Origin: an uncultured Prevotella sp.
Lineage (GTDB): Bacteria; Bacteroidota; Bacteroidia; Bacteroidales; Bacteroidaceae
DNA length: 64,000 nucleotides
Direction: 5' to 3'
NCBI GenBank assembly: GCA_905236755.1
Contig: CAJOCR010000001.1
Span: 62,001-126,000, forward strand
In this document: positions 28,455 through 36,606 of the stretch, piece by piece
Position numbering within the stretch: the stretch's first letter is position 1
Layout of the letters: each line of letters begins with the position of its first letter
The notes under the pieces: model-generated
Told to the model about the DNA's origin: nothing
The model's database searches: none
The model's input: only the letters and a program-made list of their open reading frames with translations
Program-made: the position numbers and the translations under genes

Positions 28455-29183
28455 ATGAAACGTATTGGAATTGTAGTAATATTACTGTGTGTTTTCTCGC
28501 TTTTTGCTAATGCTCAAAGCATGAAGAATCTGTTTTTAAATATGCCTGATAGCCTGGTTTCTTATCTTGATAAAAACAAGCGTCAGGAGATGGTTGACTA
28601 TGCTGAAATTCATCATAGCACTGGTGTTGCTAACCTGCTGGGTGGCAATAGTGTTATAGATAGTCTGTCAAATGATTACTTGAAAGCATCGCTTACGGCT
28701 TCTACTGATCTTGAAATGCTTGTCTTTCCTGTAAAAGACGACAGTATAATCTGTGTGGTAAAAACCTATAAAGTCAATGACGGCGTTTCGTTAGATTCAA
28801 CCTCTTCATATATAAAAGAGAGTAGAGTAGAGTTCTATTCTCATGACTGGAATCGTCCTATACGAATCCTAAACGAGTCCTATATGAATCCAATGGAAAT
28901 CTCGAAGGCATCTCGAACGGTTCTCGAAGGTGAAGGTAGAGCAAAAAATGCTTTTGGCTCTGCTGAGGCAAGAGAATCGTCGACTGTAAAGTCAATAGCA
29001 TCTCGAAGGAAGTTAGATGATTTTGCGCCTGTATTTTGGGAAATAAAAATCGATCCGAGCAAGAAAGTGCTGGTGTACAATGCTAATTGTCCTATGCTGA
29101 CACAAGAGGAGAAAAAACGTCTAAAAGAGGAAAATAAGTTAACGGAGTTTAATTACGAGGTTAATTTGCTTAATATCTTTTAA
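28455..29183 (+). CDS. DUF3256 family exported protein
   Basis: 242 residues with a signal peptide (MKRIGIVVILLCVFSLFANA, cleavage before QS). The mature start SMKNLFLNMPDSLVSYLDKN and the segment NLLGGNSVIDSLSNDYL are typical of DUF3256, found in Bacteroides and Prevotella. Function unknown; predicted periplasmic. In-frame ATGs further upstream exist (28236), but the promoter and signal peptide favour 28455. Divergent from valS. Confidence 0.82.
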   Translation: MKRIGIVVILLCVFSLFANAQSMKNLFLNMPDSLVSYLDKNKRQEMVDYAEIHHSTGVANLLGGNSVIDSLSNDYLKASLTASTDLEMLVFPVKDDSIICVVKTYKVNDGVSLDSTSSYIKESRVEFYSHDWNRPIRILNESYMNPMEISKASRTVLEGEGRAKNAFGSAEARESSTVKSIASRRKLDDFAPVFWEIKIDPSKKVLVYNANCPMLTQEEKKRLKEENKLTEFNYEVNLLNIF

Positions 29184-29208
29184 ATTTAGAAAGAAAATAG
29201 CAGTAAGA

Positions 29209-29240
29209 TTTGCAAGTAATGATATAAATCGATACCTTTG
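29209..29240 (+). promoter_or_regulatory. Orphan promoter
   Basis: TTTG at 29209-29212, 20 bp, TACCTTTG at 29233-29240: a full consensus promoter with no gene within 270 bp. Two T-tailed hairpins follow (29283, 29375). Confidence 0.7.
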
Positions 29241-29282
29241 CATCGTGTTTTTCATGGTATTAGATTATTAAGGTTAATAAAA

Positions 29283-29315
29283 GATTGGTTGTCGTGAGAC
29301 AATCAATTTTTTTTT
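29283..29315 (+). terminator. First terminator in the orphan transcript
   Basis: Stem GATTGGTTGTC / GACAATCAATT with loop GTGA, followed by nine T (29307-29315). Confidence 0.7.
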
Positions 29316-29374
29316 ATAACCATTTTGTGTAGCTATTTATAGCTATCCCGGAATAATGGTTATTTTAATTAAAC

Positions 29375-29413
29375 GAATGCGGCTGCAGTGATGTAGCCGC
29401 ATTCTTTTTTTTT
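29375..29413 (+). terminator. Second terminator upstream of nupG
   Basis: Perfect 10-bp stem GAATGCGGCT / AGCCGCATTC, 10-nt loop, nine T (29405-29413). It ends 66 bp before the nupG -7 box. Confidence 0.85.
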
Positions 29414-29479
29414 ACCTTATTTAATAAAGAAAGAACTTTGTTTTTAAGAAATAATCTTCCTTGTTTTCAAATTTATTAT

Positions 29480-29487
29480 TACTTTTG
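29480..29487 (+). promoter_or_regulatory. Promoter -7 element of nupG
   Basis: TACTTTTG, 29 bp before the ATG at 29517. The -33 region is poor, so expression may depend on an activator or on readthrough from the orphan promoter. Confidence 0.55.
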
Positions 29488-29516
29488 CATCAAAATAACG
29501 AAAAAAGTAATAACCA

Positions 29517-30767
29517 ATGAATCTGAAAATTCGTCTGTCGGTAATGAACTACCTGGAATTTGCTGTCTGGGGTGCTTACCTGACTTGTATGAGTATTTAC
29601 CTTGGTAATATTGGAATGGCAAGCCATATAGGCTCATTCTTTGCTATGCAAGGCATTGTATCAATCTTTATGCCAGCCCTGATGGGTATTGTAGCCGACC
29701 GCTGGGTTCCTGCTCAGCGCCTGTTAGGTTTCTGTCATCTAATTGCTGGTTTGTTTATGTTTGCTACCGCTTGGTACGGACATACAGAAGGCACAAATGC
29801 AAGTTTTGCTATTTTGTTTACCTTGTATTCTTTAAGTGTTGCCTTTTATATGCCAACTCTGGCACTATCTAATTCTGTGGCTTATTTCTCTTTGAGTCAG
29901 GCTGGAATGGATACCGTGAAAGACTTCCCTCCAATCCGTGTTTTTGGTACTGTAGGTTTTATCTGCACAATGTGGCTCGTTGATATTCTTGGTTTCAAGA
30001 GCACAGAGATGCAGTTTGTTGTCAGCGGTATCTTAGGTGTAGTGCTTTTCCTATATACTTTCACATTACCTAATTGCAAGACAAACAGCGGAAAGGTAAT
30101 GAGCATGCGTGAGGCTCTTGGTCTTGACGCTTTTGCTCTGTTCAAGCAGAAGAAGATGGCTATTTTCTTTATCTTCTCAATGTTGCTTGGTGTGAGCTTG
30201 CAGATTACTAACGGATTTGCTACTCCTTTCATTGAGAGTTTCAAGAATATGCCTGAATTTGCAGAATCCTTCGGCGTTCAGCATAGTGTTATTCTCTATT
30301 CTCTTTCTCAGGTTAGCGAAACACTCTGTATTCTTATGATACCTTTCTTCATGAAGCGCTATGGTATTAAGAATGTAATGCTTATCGCTATGTTTGCTTG
30401 GGTATTACGCTTTGGACTTCTTGGAGTAGGCGACCCAGGAAACGTTGGTGTATGGCTTTGGGTTCTTTCAATGATAGTATATGGTGTAGCTTTCGACTTC
30501 TTCAATATCTCAGGTTCGCTCTTCGTTGACAATTCAACCGATCCAAAGATGCGTTCAAGTGCTCAGGGCTTATTCATGCTCATGACCAACGGTATTGGTG
30601 CAACAGTTGGTTCGCTTGCAGCACAGGAAGTAGTTTCTACAAACACCATTAATGGCGTTACCAACTGGTCAGCATGCTGGTACACCTTTGCTGGTTATGC
30701 TCTCTTCGTAGGCATTAGCTTTGCTATTATCTTCCGTCCAAAGAAAACAGAATTACCAACTGAATAA
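29517..30767 (+). CDS. nupG: Nucleoside:H+ symporter, NupG family
   Basis: 416 residues, 12 membrane helices, major facilitator superfamily. The opening MNLKIRLSVMNYLEFAVWGA is nearly diagnostic of the NupG/XapB branch; DRWVPAQRLLG forms the loop 2-3 signature. It imports nucleosides with protons across the inner membrane. Its TAA overlaps the rsmE ATG by one base, so the two are coupled. Confidence 0.9.
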   Translation: MNLKIRLSVMNYLEFAVWGAYLTCMSIYLGNIGMASHIGSFFAMQGIVSIFMPALMGIVADRWVPAQRLLGFCHLIAGLFMFATAWYGHTEGTNASFAILFTLYSLSVAFYMPTLALSNSVAYFSLSQAGMDTVKDFPPIRVFGTVGFICTMWLVDILGFKSTEMQFVVSGILGVVLFLYTFTLPNCKTNSGKVMSMREALGLDAFALFKQKKMAIFFIFSMLLGVSLQITNGFATPFIESFKNMPEFAESFGVQHSVILYSLSQVSETLCILMIPFFMKRYGIKNVMLIAMFAWVLRFGLLGVGDPGNVGVWLWVLSMIVYGVAFDFFNISGSLFVDNSTDPKMRSSAQGLFMLMTNGIGATVGSLAAQEVVSTNTINGVTNWSACWYTFAGYALFVGISFAIIFRPKKTELPTE

Positions 30768-31495
30768 TGAAAGAAGAAAGATATTTCTACGTTCCTTCGG
30801 CTGAAGAAAACGATGAACTGCCGTTTGCGGAAGTTACTCATGCTCTTCGCGTGTTGCGACTTCAGGAAGGCGACGAGATGTTTCTCATGGACGGCAAGGG
30901 CACGTTCTATCGTGCCCAGGTGTCTATGGCTACCAATCATCGTTGCTTCTATAATATTCTTGAAAAGTTGCCTCAGGAGAAAACATGGAACGGTAATATT
31001 CATGTTGCCGTAGCCCCTACAAAAAATGCCGACCGCATGGAGTGGTTTGTAGAGAAGGCTACCGAGGTGGGCTTTGACGAGGTATCGCTTATTCATACTA
31101 AGTTTACTGAGCGTAAGATAATGAAAGCCACCCGTTTGGCTGCTATTATCACATCGGCAGTAAAGCAGAGTAGAAAGCCTTTTATGCCTTGGATAAACAC
31201 TATGGTTGATTTCAAGACGTTCATGGAGCAGCCTCGTGAGGGACGTAAGTATATCTGCCATTGTTATAATGAATTTCCCAAGAAAGACTTCTTTACCGAG
31301 TTGAAAGACAATGTTTCGCCCGACGAAGATATTACCGTACTCATAGGCCCTGAAGGCGATTTCTCTGTTGACGAAGTAGCATTGGCTATTAAGAACGGAT
31401 ATGAGTCGGTGACACTCGGACAAAGTCGTTTGCGCACAGAAACAGCAGCTCTTATGGCTGTTACCTATGCTAATCTTGCTAAACGAAAAGAATAA
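30767..31495 (+). CDS. rsmE: 16S rRNA (uracil1498-N3)-methyltransferase
   Basis: 242 residues. SPOUT-class methyltransferase modifying U1498 of 16S rRNA. N-terminal PUA-like domain (HALRVLRLQEGDEMFLMDGK), then the trefoil-knot SAM site GPEGDFSVDEV and LGQSRLRTETAALMA. Coupled to nupG by TAATG; the DUF4836 gene starts 15 bp after it. Confidence 0.94.
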   Translation: MKEERYFYVPSAEENDELPFAEVTHALRVLRLQEGDEMFLMDGKGTFYRAQVSMATNHRCFYNILEKLPQEKTWNGNIHVAVAPTKNADRMEWFVEKATEVGFDEVSLIHTKFTERKIMKATRLAAIITSAVKQSRKPFMPWINTMVDFKTFMEQPREGRKYICHCYNEFPKKDFFTELKDNVSPDEDITVLIGPEGDFSVDEVALAIKNGYESVTLGQSRLRTETAALMAVTYANLAKRKE

Positions 31496-31510
31496 TCTTT
31501 TAATCTGAAT

Positions 31511-32857
31511 ATGATGAGACGTATCACATTATACATATTAGGAGTGATGACCTTGATTATGTCGTCATGTACTGATAATAGTTACCTTGATGCTATACCA
31601 GCTGAGAGCACGGCAATCATTGCTATGGACCCAGGAAAGATGAGTGGCATAAATAATGTTGCTGTACTGAAGTCTCTGCTTAAAATAAGCAATGCTGATA
31701 AAACAGGTCTCGACCTTAGTCATAAGGTAATGCTTTTTGAAGCTCCAGACGGAAATCTCGGCGTATGCGTAAAGGTAAATAGTGAAGACGATCTCACAGA
31801 AACAATCACCAATCTATATAAGAAAGGTGCTTGTCCAAAGCCTGTTGAACGTCGAGGCTTTCATTTCACCATGCTCAAAGATGCCTGGGTGGCAGGGTGG
31901 AGCAGTAGCAGTCTGCTAATCCTTGGTCCTGTAACCATTGACCGACAGGCTGAAATGCAGCAGATGATAGCTCGATACCTGAAACAAGATGAAGAAAATG
32001 GTATAACCTCAAGTCGCCTCTATGCAAAACTCGATTCTCTTGATGCTCCAATAACTATGGTTGCGCAGGCTCAGGCTCTGCCTAACCAGTTTGTCGCTCC
32101 TTTCACCTTAGGCGCACCAAAAGACAGCGACCCCTCACAGGTTCTTGTTGCTGCCGAGATGAAAGTAAGCAAGGGTGTGATGACTATGAAAGGCGAGACC
32201 TTCTCTTTCAACAAGCGAGTGGATAAGGCCCTAAAGGAAGCTGCAGCCAACTATCGTCCTATACAGGGCAAATATGTTGGTTCAATGCCTCAGGATGCCA
32301 TGATGGGAATGTTTGTTAATGTTGATGGCACAAAGTTCCTTCCTATGATGCAGAGTAACAAGGGCGTTCAGGCACTTCTTGCAGGTATCAATACAGCTGT
32401 CGATATGGATAATATCATTCGTAGTGTTGATGGCGATATGGCTCTTATCACTCCGTCTTATAATGAAAACAGTCTTACCATGTGTATGAGTGCTCAGTTA
32501 GGCAATGCAAAATGGATAGAAGATGTTTCTTACTGGAAACAGAGCTGTCCTTCAGGTGGCAAAATTGTTGACTGGCAGAAAAACGCATGGTATTATACCG
32601 ATAACAAAACAACATTCTTCTTTGGTGTTACTCCAGATATGCAGTTCTACAGTGGTAGTAGCAAGGACGAAGCCTTAGCGTCTATAGCAAAAGCGCAAAA
32701 CCCTTTGAGTAATGATATTCAAAAGCTGATAAAAGGCGAGCGTCTTGTTATGATTATCAATATGAACGCTTTCTCTGGCGACAAAGCTGGTGCTGTTACA
32801 AGTATGCTGAAGCCAATCTTTGGCAATGTTCAGACTATTGTATATACATTAAAATAA
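31511..32857 (+). CDS. DUF4836 family lipoprotein
   Basis: 448 residues. The signal ends in a lipobox (LIMSSC, lipidated C20), then TDNSYLDAIPAESTAIIAMD, the usual DUF4836 opening. The rest resembles a repeated two-layer fold with GD-rich loops (VDGDMALITPS). Outer-membrane or periplasmic; function unknown. A start one codon later is equally possible (MM). The ABC ATPase ATG follows its stop with no gap. Confidence 0.82.
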   Translation: MMRRITLYILGVMTLIMSSCTDNSYLDAIPAESTAIIAMDPGKMSGINNVAVLKSLLKISNADKTGLDLSHKVMLFEAPDGNLGVCVKVNSEDDLTETITNLYKKGACPKPVERRGFHFTMLKDAWVAGWSSSSLLILGPVTIDRQAEMQQMIARYLKQDEENGITSSRLYAKLDSLDAPITMVAQAQALPNQFVAPFTLGAPKDSDPSQVLVAAEMKVSKGVMTMKGETFSFNKRVDKALKEAAANYRPIQGKYVGSMPQDAMMGMFVNVDGTKFLPMMQSNKGVQALLAGINTAVDMDNIIRSVDGDMALITPSYNENSLTMCMSAQLGNAKWIEDVSYWKQSCPSGGKIVDWQKNAWYYTDNKTTFFFGVTPDMQFYSGSSKDEALASIAKAQNPLSNDIQKLIKGERLVMIINMNAFSGDKAGAVTSMLKPIFGNVQTIVYTLK

Positions 32858-33505
32858 ATGGAAACAATAAAGTTTAATTCCGTAGTTCCTCAGGTTTTTT
32901 CTTCTCGAACAGAAGAACTTAATTCGGATATATGGAATACCGATGCCACTTTCCAGAAGGGGCATCTCTATCTTGTTGAAGCTGATTCCGGTAAAGGAAA
33001 AAGCACTTTTTGCAGTTATGTAGTGGGCTATCGTCACGACTATACAGGAAATGTATTCTTCGATAACGAAAACACAAAGAAATTCAAAGTGAGAAACTGG
33101 GTTGACATGCGCCAGCATCATGTTAGTCATCTCTTTCAGGAATTGCGTCTCTTTCCTGAACTCACAGCCTATGAAAACGTTGAAATAAAGAATAAGATAA
33201 CTGGCTTTAAAAGCCGCGAACAAATAGTAAAATGGTTCGATATGCTTGGCATTGGCGATAAGCTTGATGCTAAGATTGGTCGTATGTCTTTTGGTCAGCA
33301 ACAGCGTGTGGCAATGATCCGTGCGCTTGTACAACCTTTCGACTTCATCCTTGCCGACGAGCCTATTTCTCACCTCGATGATACCAACAGCGATATCATG
33401 GCTGAGATAATGATGACAGAGGCTAAAGCGCAGGGTGCCGGCGTTATCATCACCTCAATAGGCAAGCACATGGATTTGCCTTATGAGAAGGTGTTTAAGC
33501 TGTAA
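32858..33505 (+). CDS. ABC transporter ATP-binding protein
   Basis: 215 residues, LolD/MacB-like size. Walker A at 42-50 reads ADSGKGKST (first Gly replaced by Ala), Q-loop LFQELRL, signature SFGQQQ at 144-149 (instead of LSGGQ), Walker B FILADE at 163-168, D-loop SHLDD at 171-175. It probably powers the FtsX-like permease encoded 68 bp downstream. The substrate is unknown; the pairing suggests lipoprotein or lipid handling, or peptide export. Confidence 0.88.
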   Translation: METIKFNSVVPQVFSSRTEELNSDIWNTDATFQKGHLYLVEADSGKGKSTFCSYVVGYRHDYTGNVFFDNENTKKFKVRNWVDMRQHHVSHLFQELRLFPELTAYENVEIKNKITGFKSREQIVKWFDMLGIGDKLDAKIGRMSFGQQQRVAMIRALVQPFDFILADEPISHLDDTNSDIMAEIMMTEAKAQGAGVIITSIGKHMDLPYEKVFKL

Positions 33506-33518
33506 AAACAGCATTTCA

Positions 33519-33533
33519 TCGCACGAAGTGCGA
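33519..33533. repeat. TCGCAC-GAA-GTGCGA hairpin, copy 2
   Basis: Identical 15-mer to 12452-12466, between the ABC ATPase and permease genes. It is followed by an AT-rich ATTACACATTATACATTAC stretch that fills the rest of the 67-bp gap. Confidence 0.6.
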
Positions 33534-33572
33534 CTAATTACACATTATACATTACAAATTCGTAATTAATAT

Positions 33573-34775
33573 ATGTCACTTGTTTGGAAATTACTTCGTC
33601 AACATATTAGTATTCCACAGTTTATTGGCTTTTTCTTTGCCAATCTCTTTGGTATGCTCATCGTTCTTTTAGGTTTTCAGTTCTATCGTGATGTGTTGCC
33701 AGTATTCACGGCTGAAGACAGCTTTATGAAGAGCGATTATCTTATCATGAATAAGAAAATAGGTACTGCAAGCACCATTAGTGGCAATTGCAACACCTTC
33801 ACCATGTCGGATATTGATGATCTTCAGAATCAAGAGTTTATTAATAGAGTAGGGAAGTTCACCAGTACCGAATATAAAACAGACGCCAACATGAGTGTTA
33901 ATGGCGTGTCTGTTGTAAACAATAGTGAGATTAGCTTTGAGAGTATTCCTGATGATTTCGTAGATATTCCGTTGAAAGATTGGAAATACAAACCTGGTGA
34001 CAAGGTTGTGCCTATCATTCTTCCGCGTATCTATCTCACAATGTACAATTTCGGTTTTGCTCAGGCACATTCTCTTCCAAAGATTTCTGATGGACTTATG
34101 GGTATGATTGATTTTCAGATTTTTATTCATGGAAAAGGACATCAGGATCAGTATAAAGGTAAGGTAATTGGTTTCTCAAGCCGATTAAGCTCAATCCTTG
34201 TGCCACAGGCATTTATGGATTGGAGTAACAACTATTATGCAGCTGGCTCAGAAAGCGAACCTACCCGTTTGATTGTTGATGCCAGCAACCCTGCTGACGA
34301 GCATATTTCACAGTATATTGAGAAGAAAGGCTACGAGATAGAGGATGCTCAGCTTAATGCTGAAAAAACAACTTATTTCCTAAAGCTGATGGTTACTATG
34401 GTAATGATCGTTGGTCTTATCATATCCCTTCTTAGTTTCTATATTCTTATGTTGAGTATTTATCTGCTTGTTCAGAAAAATTCTTCAAAACTTGAGAATC
34501 TGCTTCTCATAGGCTACAAGCCAGGACAGGTAGCCCGTCCTTATCAGTTGCTTACTATAGGATTGAACTTTGGTGTGCTTATCATATCATGGATTGTGCT
34601 CTATATGGTTCGCCAATACTATATGGATATTATAGAATCTCTGTTCCCTAATATTGAAGATGGCAATATGATGCCAGCTATCTGCATGGGACTTGCTCTT
34701 TTTGTCCTTGTTTCTATTTGCAACATTATTGCTGTTCGTCAGAAAATAGTACGCATTTGGAAGCGCAAGGAATAG
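33573..34775 (+). CDS. FtsX-like ABC transporter permease
   Basis: 400 residues in MacB/FtsX topology: one helix near the N-terminus (about 18-40), a periplasmic domain of roughly 220 residues, and three C-terminal helices (about 265-292, 322-345, 362-386). The motif LENLLLIGYKPGQVARPYQL matches the conserved cytoplasmic loop of FtsX permeases. Partner of the upstream ATPase. Substrate unknown. Confidence 0.87.
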   Translation: MSLVWKLLRQHISIPQFIGFFFANLFGMLIVLLGFQFYRDVLPVFTAEDSFMKSDYLIMNKKIGTASTISGNCNTFTMSDIDDLQNQEFINRVGKFTSTEYKTDANMSVNGVSVVNNSEISFESIPDDFVDIPLKDWKYKPGDKVVPIILPRIYLTMYNFGFAQAHSLPKISDGLMGMIDFQIFIHGKGHQDQYKGKVIGFSSRLSSILVPQAFMDWSNNYYAAGSESEPTRLIVDASNPADEHISQYIEKKGYEIEDAQLNAEKTTYFLKLMVTMVMIVGLIISLLSFYILMLSIYLLVQKNSSKLENLLLIGYKPGQVARPYQLLTIGLNFGVLIISWIVLYMVRQYYMDIIESLFPNIEDGNMMPAICMGLALFVLVSICNIIAVRQKIVRIWKRKE

Positions 34776-34845
34776 TTTTTCTAAATGCTTTTAACTTTAT
34801 AGTTAGCAAATAGTTATAGAAAATAATATAAAAACAATAACGATT

Positions 34846-35778
34846 ATGTCTATGAAGAAAATTAATTTGTCATCAACAATATTTTGTTTGATGGTGGCTT
34901 CTGTTTCTGTTTTCGCTCTTACAGCTTGTGGTGGCGATGACAATGGTGGAAGTGTTACTCCAACTCCCACTCCTTCTGTTGAAAACGCAAATGCTAATAC
35001 AGCAGCTAATGCTAAGCGACTTGAATTCCCACGTCTTCAGGATGCTTCTGGTAGCAATGTGTATGTAATCAAAGACGAAAGTACTCAGGAAGTAAACTAT
35101 TCTCTTGAGTGGAACAAAAGCAAGAAAACTCAGTTCTGGAGTTGCTGGGAAATGTATAAAGGTAACATGCGCAAGCAGGGTGTTAATAAATATAAACCAG
35201 CTGATTCTAAATTGAACTATCTGCCATGGGGACCTCAGACTTCTGATTTTATCAAGGGTTCTGGTTACGATCATGGTCATATTTGTCCTTCAGCTGACCG
35301 CTTGAATAATGAAGGTCAGAACAAACAGACATTCTATTATTGCAACATGCAGCCACAGATTCATGCTTTCAATGATGGTGTGTGGGGAGAAATGGAAAAC
35401 CAGGTTCGTGACCTCGTAGAAAACTACACAGCATACACATGGACAGGTAATGTTGATACTCTGTTTGTATGTCGTGGTGGTACTATTGGTACACCTACTG
35501 GTACAATCTCTGACCCTGTTCTTGAATTGAGATCAAACGGACTTGTTGTTCCAAACTATTATTTCTGTGCTCTTCTTAAGAAAATTAATGGGGTATATGA
35601 GGCTATTGGTTTGATTTTCGAGCACAAAACAAATAGTGACACAAGCATTACAAAGTATTGTGTTTCAATTGATGAACTCGAGAAACGCACCGGGTTCGAC
35701 TTCTTCTGCAATCTTCCTGATGATGTAGAGAATAAAGTAGAAGCAAAATGCAATCCTGCATCTTTCGGTTTTAAATAA
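34846..35778 (+). CDS. DNA/RNA non-specific endonuclease, lipoprotein
   Basis: 310 residues. Lipoprotein signal with lipidated C28 (ALTAC-GGDD), a Thr/Pro/Asn-rich spacer (30-56), then a beta-beta-alpha-metal nuclease domain. The catalytic motif of the NUC1/Serratia nuclease family, normally D-R-G-H, is D142-H143-G144-H145 in GYDHGHICPSADR. The metal-binding Asn lies in YYCNMQPQ, and the second conserved Asn in WGEMENQVR. Tethered outside the cell, it would cut environmental DNA or RNA. A start two codons later (34852) is possible. Confidence 0.88.
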   Translation: MSMKKINLSSTIFCLMVASVSVFALTACGGDDNGGSVTPTPTPSVENANANTAANAKRLEFPRLQDASGSNVYVIKDESTQEVNYSLEWNKSKKTQFWSCWEMYKGNMRKQGVNKYKPADSKLNYLPWGPQTSDFIKGSGYDHGHICPSADRLNNEGQNKQTFYYCNMQPQIHAFNDGVWGEMENQVRDLVENYTAYTWTGNVDTLFVCRGGTIGTPTGTISDPVLELRSNGLVVPNYYFCALLKKINGVYEAIGLIFEHKTNSDTSITKYCVSIDELEKRTGFDFFCNLPDDVENKVEAKCNPASFGFK

Positions 35779-35862
35779 TTGTTTTATTTAAAAGGAGATA
35801 TAAGAAGTTATAAGTAGTCAGAGGTAGATAGAAGATATATGTCTTTTGTCTCCTTTACAAGC

Positions 35863-35904
35863 AAGAAAGGCAAGTCATTATTTTTGGCTTGCCTTTCTTT
35901 GTTT
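35863..35904 (+). terminator. Terminator after the endonuclease gene
   Basis: Perfect 12-bp stem AAGAAAGGCAAG / CTTGCCTTTCTT with a 13-nt loop, followed by TGTTTTT. Confidence 0.8.
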
Positions 35905-35933
35905 TTCAAAAGCTATTCCTGAGTTTCGTGCGT

Positions 35934-36088
35934 AGATGCGCAGATGCGCAGATGCGCAGGCATGCGCAAAAGTATCTTTTTTAACACAAATATTGTGATA
36001 AAAGTGTATAACTATCTGTGTATAAAAGAATTACATGATATTTGCTTATGATTATGATAGCTTTGAGTTATTTTGCGCATGCCTGCGC
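35934..36088. repeat. TGCGCA-rich 18-bp inverted repeat with tandem AGATGCGC
   Basis: Three exact tandem copies of AGATGCGC (35934-35957) run into an 18-bp arm (35954-35971, GCGCAGGCATGCGCAAAA). Its perfect inverse is at 36071-36088, across a 99-bp spacer. Further TGCGCA copies follow to 36110. No gene in the spacer. Confidence 0.8.
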
Positions 36089-36218
36089 AAGTTGCGCAAA
36101 CTGCGCAAAACTCATTTTTTTTGATGCATGAATACAATGTGTATATATGCTGTTTGTTGTTCGTAAGTATTATGTTTATGTGTAGTAAGTATATTGTTTA
36201 TCATTCTTATACTGCAGG

Positions 36219-36400
36219 CATACTATAGCCATACTGTAACCATACTACAACCATATTCTTCCTCCTATTGTTGTCCGTTTGTTGTTCGATTGTTGTCCGT
36301 TTGTTGTCCGTTCATTTAACGGACAACAAACGAACATCAAACGTTCTTCAAACGAACATACAACCTTGTTGTAGTATGGTTACAGTATGGTTGTAGTATG
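36219..36400. repeat. Inverted element built of 11-bp units
   Basis: Left outer arm: four 11-mers (CATACTATAGC, CATACTGTAAC, CATACTACAAC, CATATTCTTCC). Left inner arm, 36267-36310: four 11-mers of type (A/T)TTGTTGTCCG. Then a 9-nt loop. Right inner arm, 36320-36363: four inverted 11-mers of type CGAACAWCAAA. Right outer arm, 36368-36400: three of type GTTRYAGTATG. The outer arms share a perfect 23-bp inverted repeat (36229-36251 / 36368-36390) and the centre a perfect 14-bp stem (36299-36312 / 36318-36331). 4-nt spacers separate outer from inner blocks on both sides. Confidence 0.85.
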
Positions 36401-36512
36401 GGAGCTATAATGAGTTAGTAGTTAAAAGTTGGGAGTTAGGAGTTTGGAATTCTTATTTGTAGTTATTAGCTTAAATAAGTTACACATTGTAGTTTAAATA
36501 AGGATAAATAAA

Positions 36513-36543
36513 ACATATTGTAAGATATTGAGTTTCAATATGT
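36513..36543. promoter_or_regulatory. Possible operator upstream of the Oar-like gene
   Basis: ACATATTG (36513-36520) and CAATATGT (36536-36543) form a perfect 8-bp inverted repeat with 15 bp between arms, 64 bp before the -7 box. This resembles the layout of a dimeric regulator site; no regulator is known. Confidence 0.35.
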
Positions 36544-36606
36544 AAAATGACAAAAAAGCCTTAATATTTTAACACTTTAGCGCTATGATTTTTCGTTTTT
36601 TTTAAT

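Larger units (their letters stand above)
29247..29413 (+). ncRNA. Candidate small structured RNA
   Basis: Predicted transcript from the orphan promoter. It contains a hairpin GATTGGTTGTC/GACAATCAATT with a T9 tail (ending 29315), a closed stem ATAACCATT/AATGGTTAT (29316-29363) with an inner TAGCTAT/ATAGCTA hairpin, and a second terminator. No open frame of note. It could be a 69-nt or 167-nt small RNA (6S-like RNA is one possibility) or a regulated leader of nupG; I cannot name a family. Confidence 0.5.

Noticed and set aside
30695..31423. 242-codon minus-strand frame opposite rsmE
   Set aside because: Mirrors rsmE, whose SPOUT motifs are intact; no promoter or signal supports the antisense frame.
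36267..36363. CRISPR-like array of short repeats
   Set aside because: Units are 11 bp, contiguous, without spacers, and inverted in the second half; there are no cas genes.
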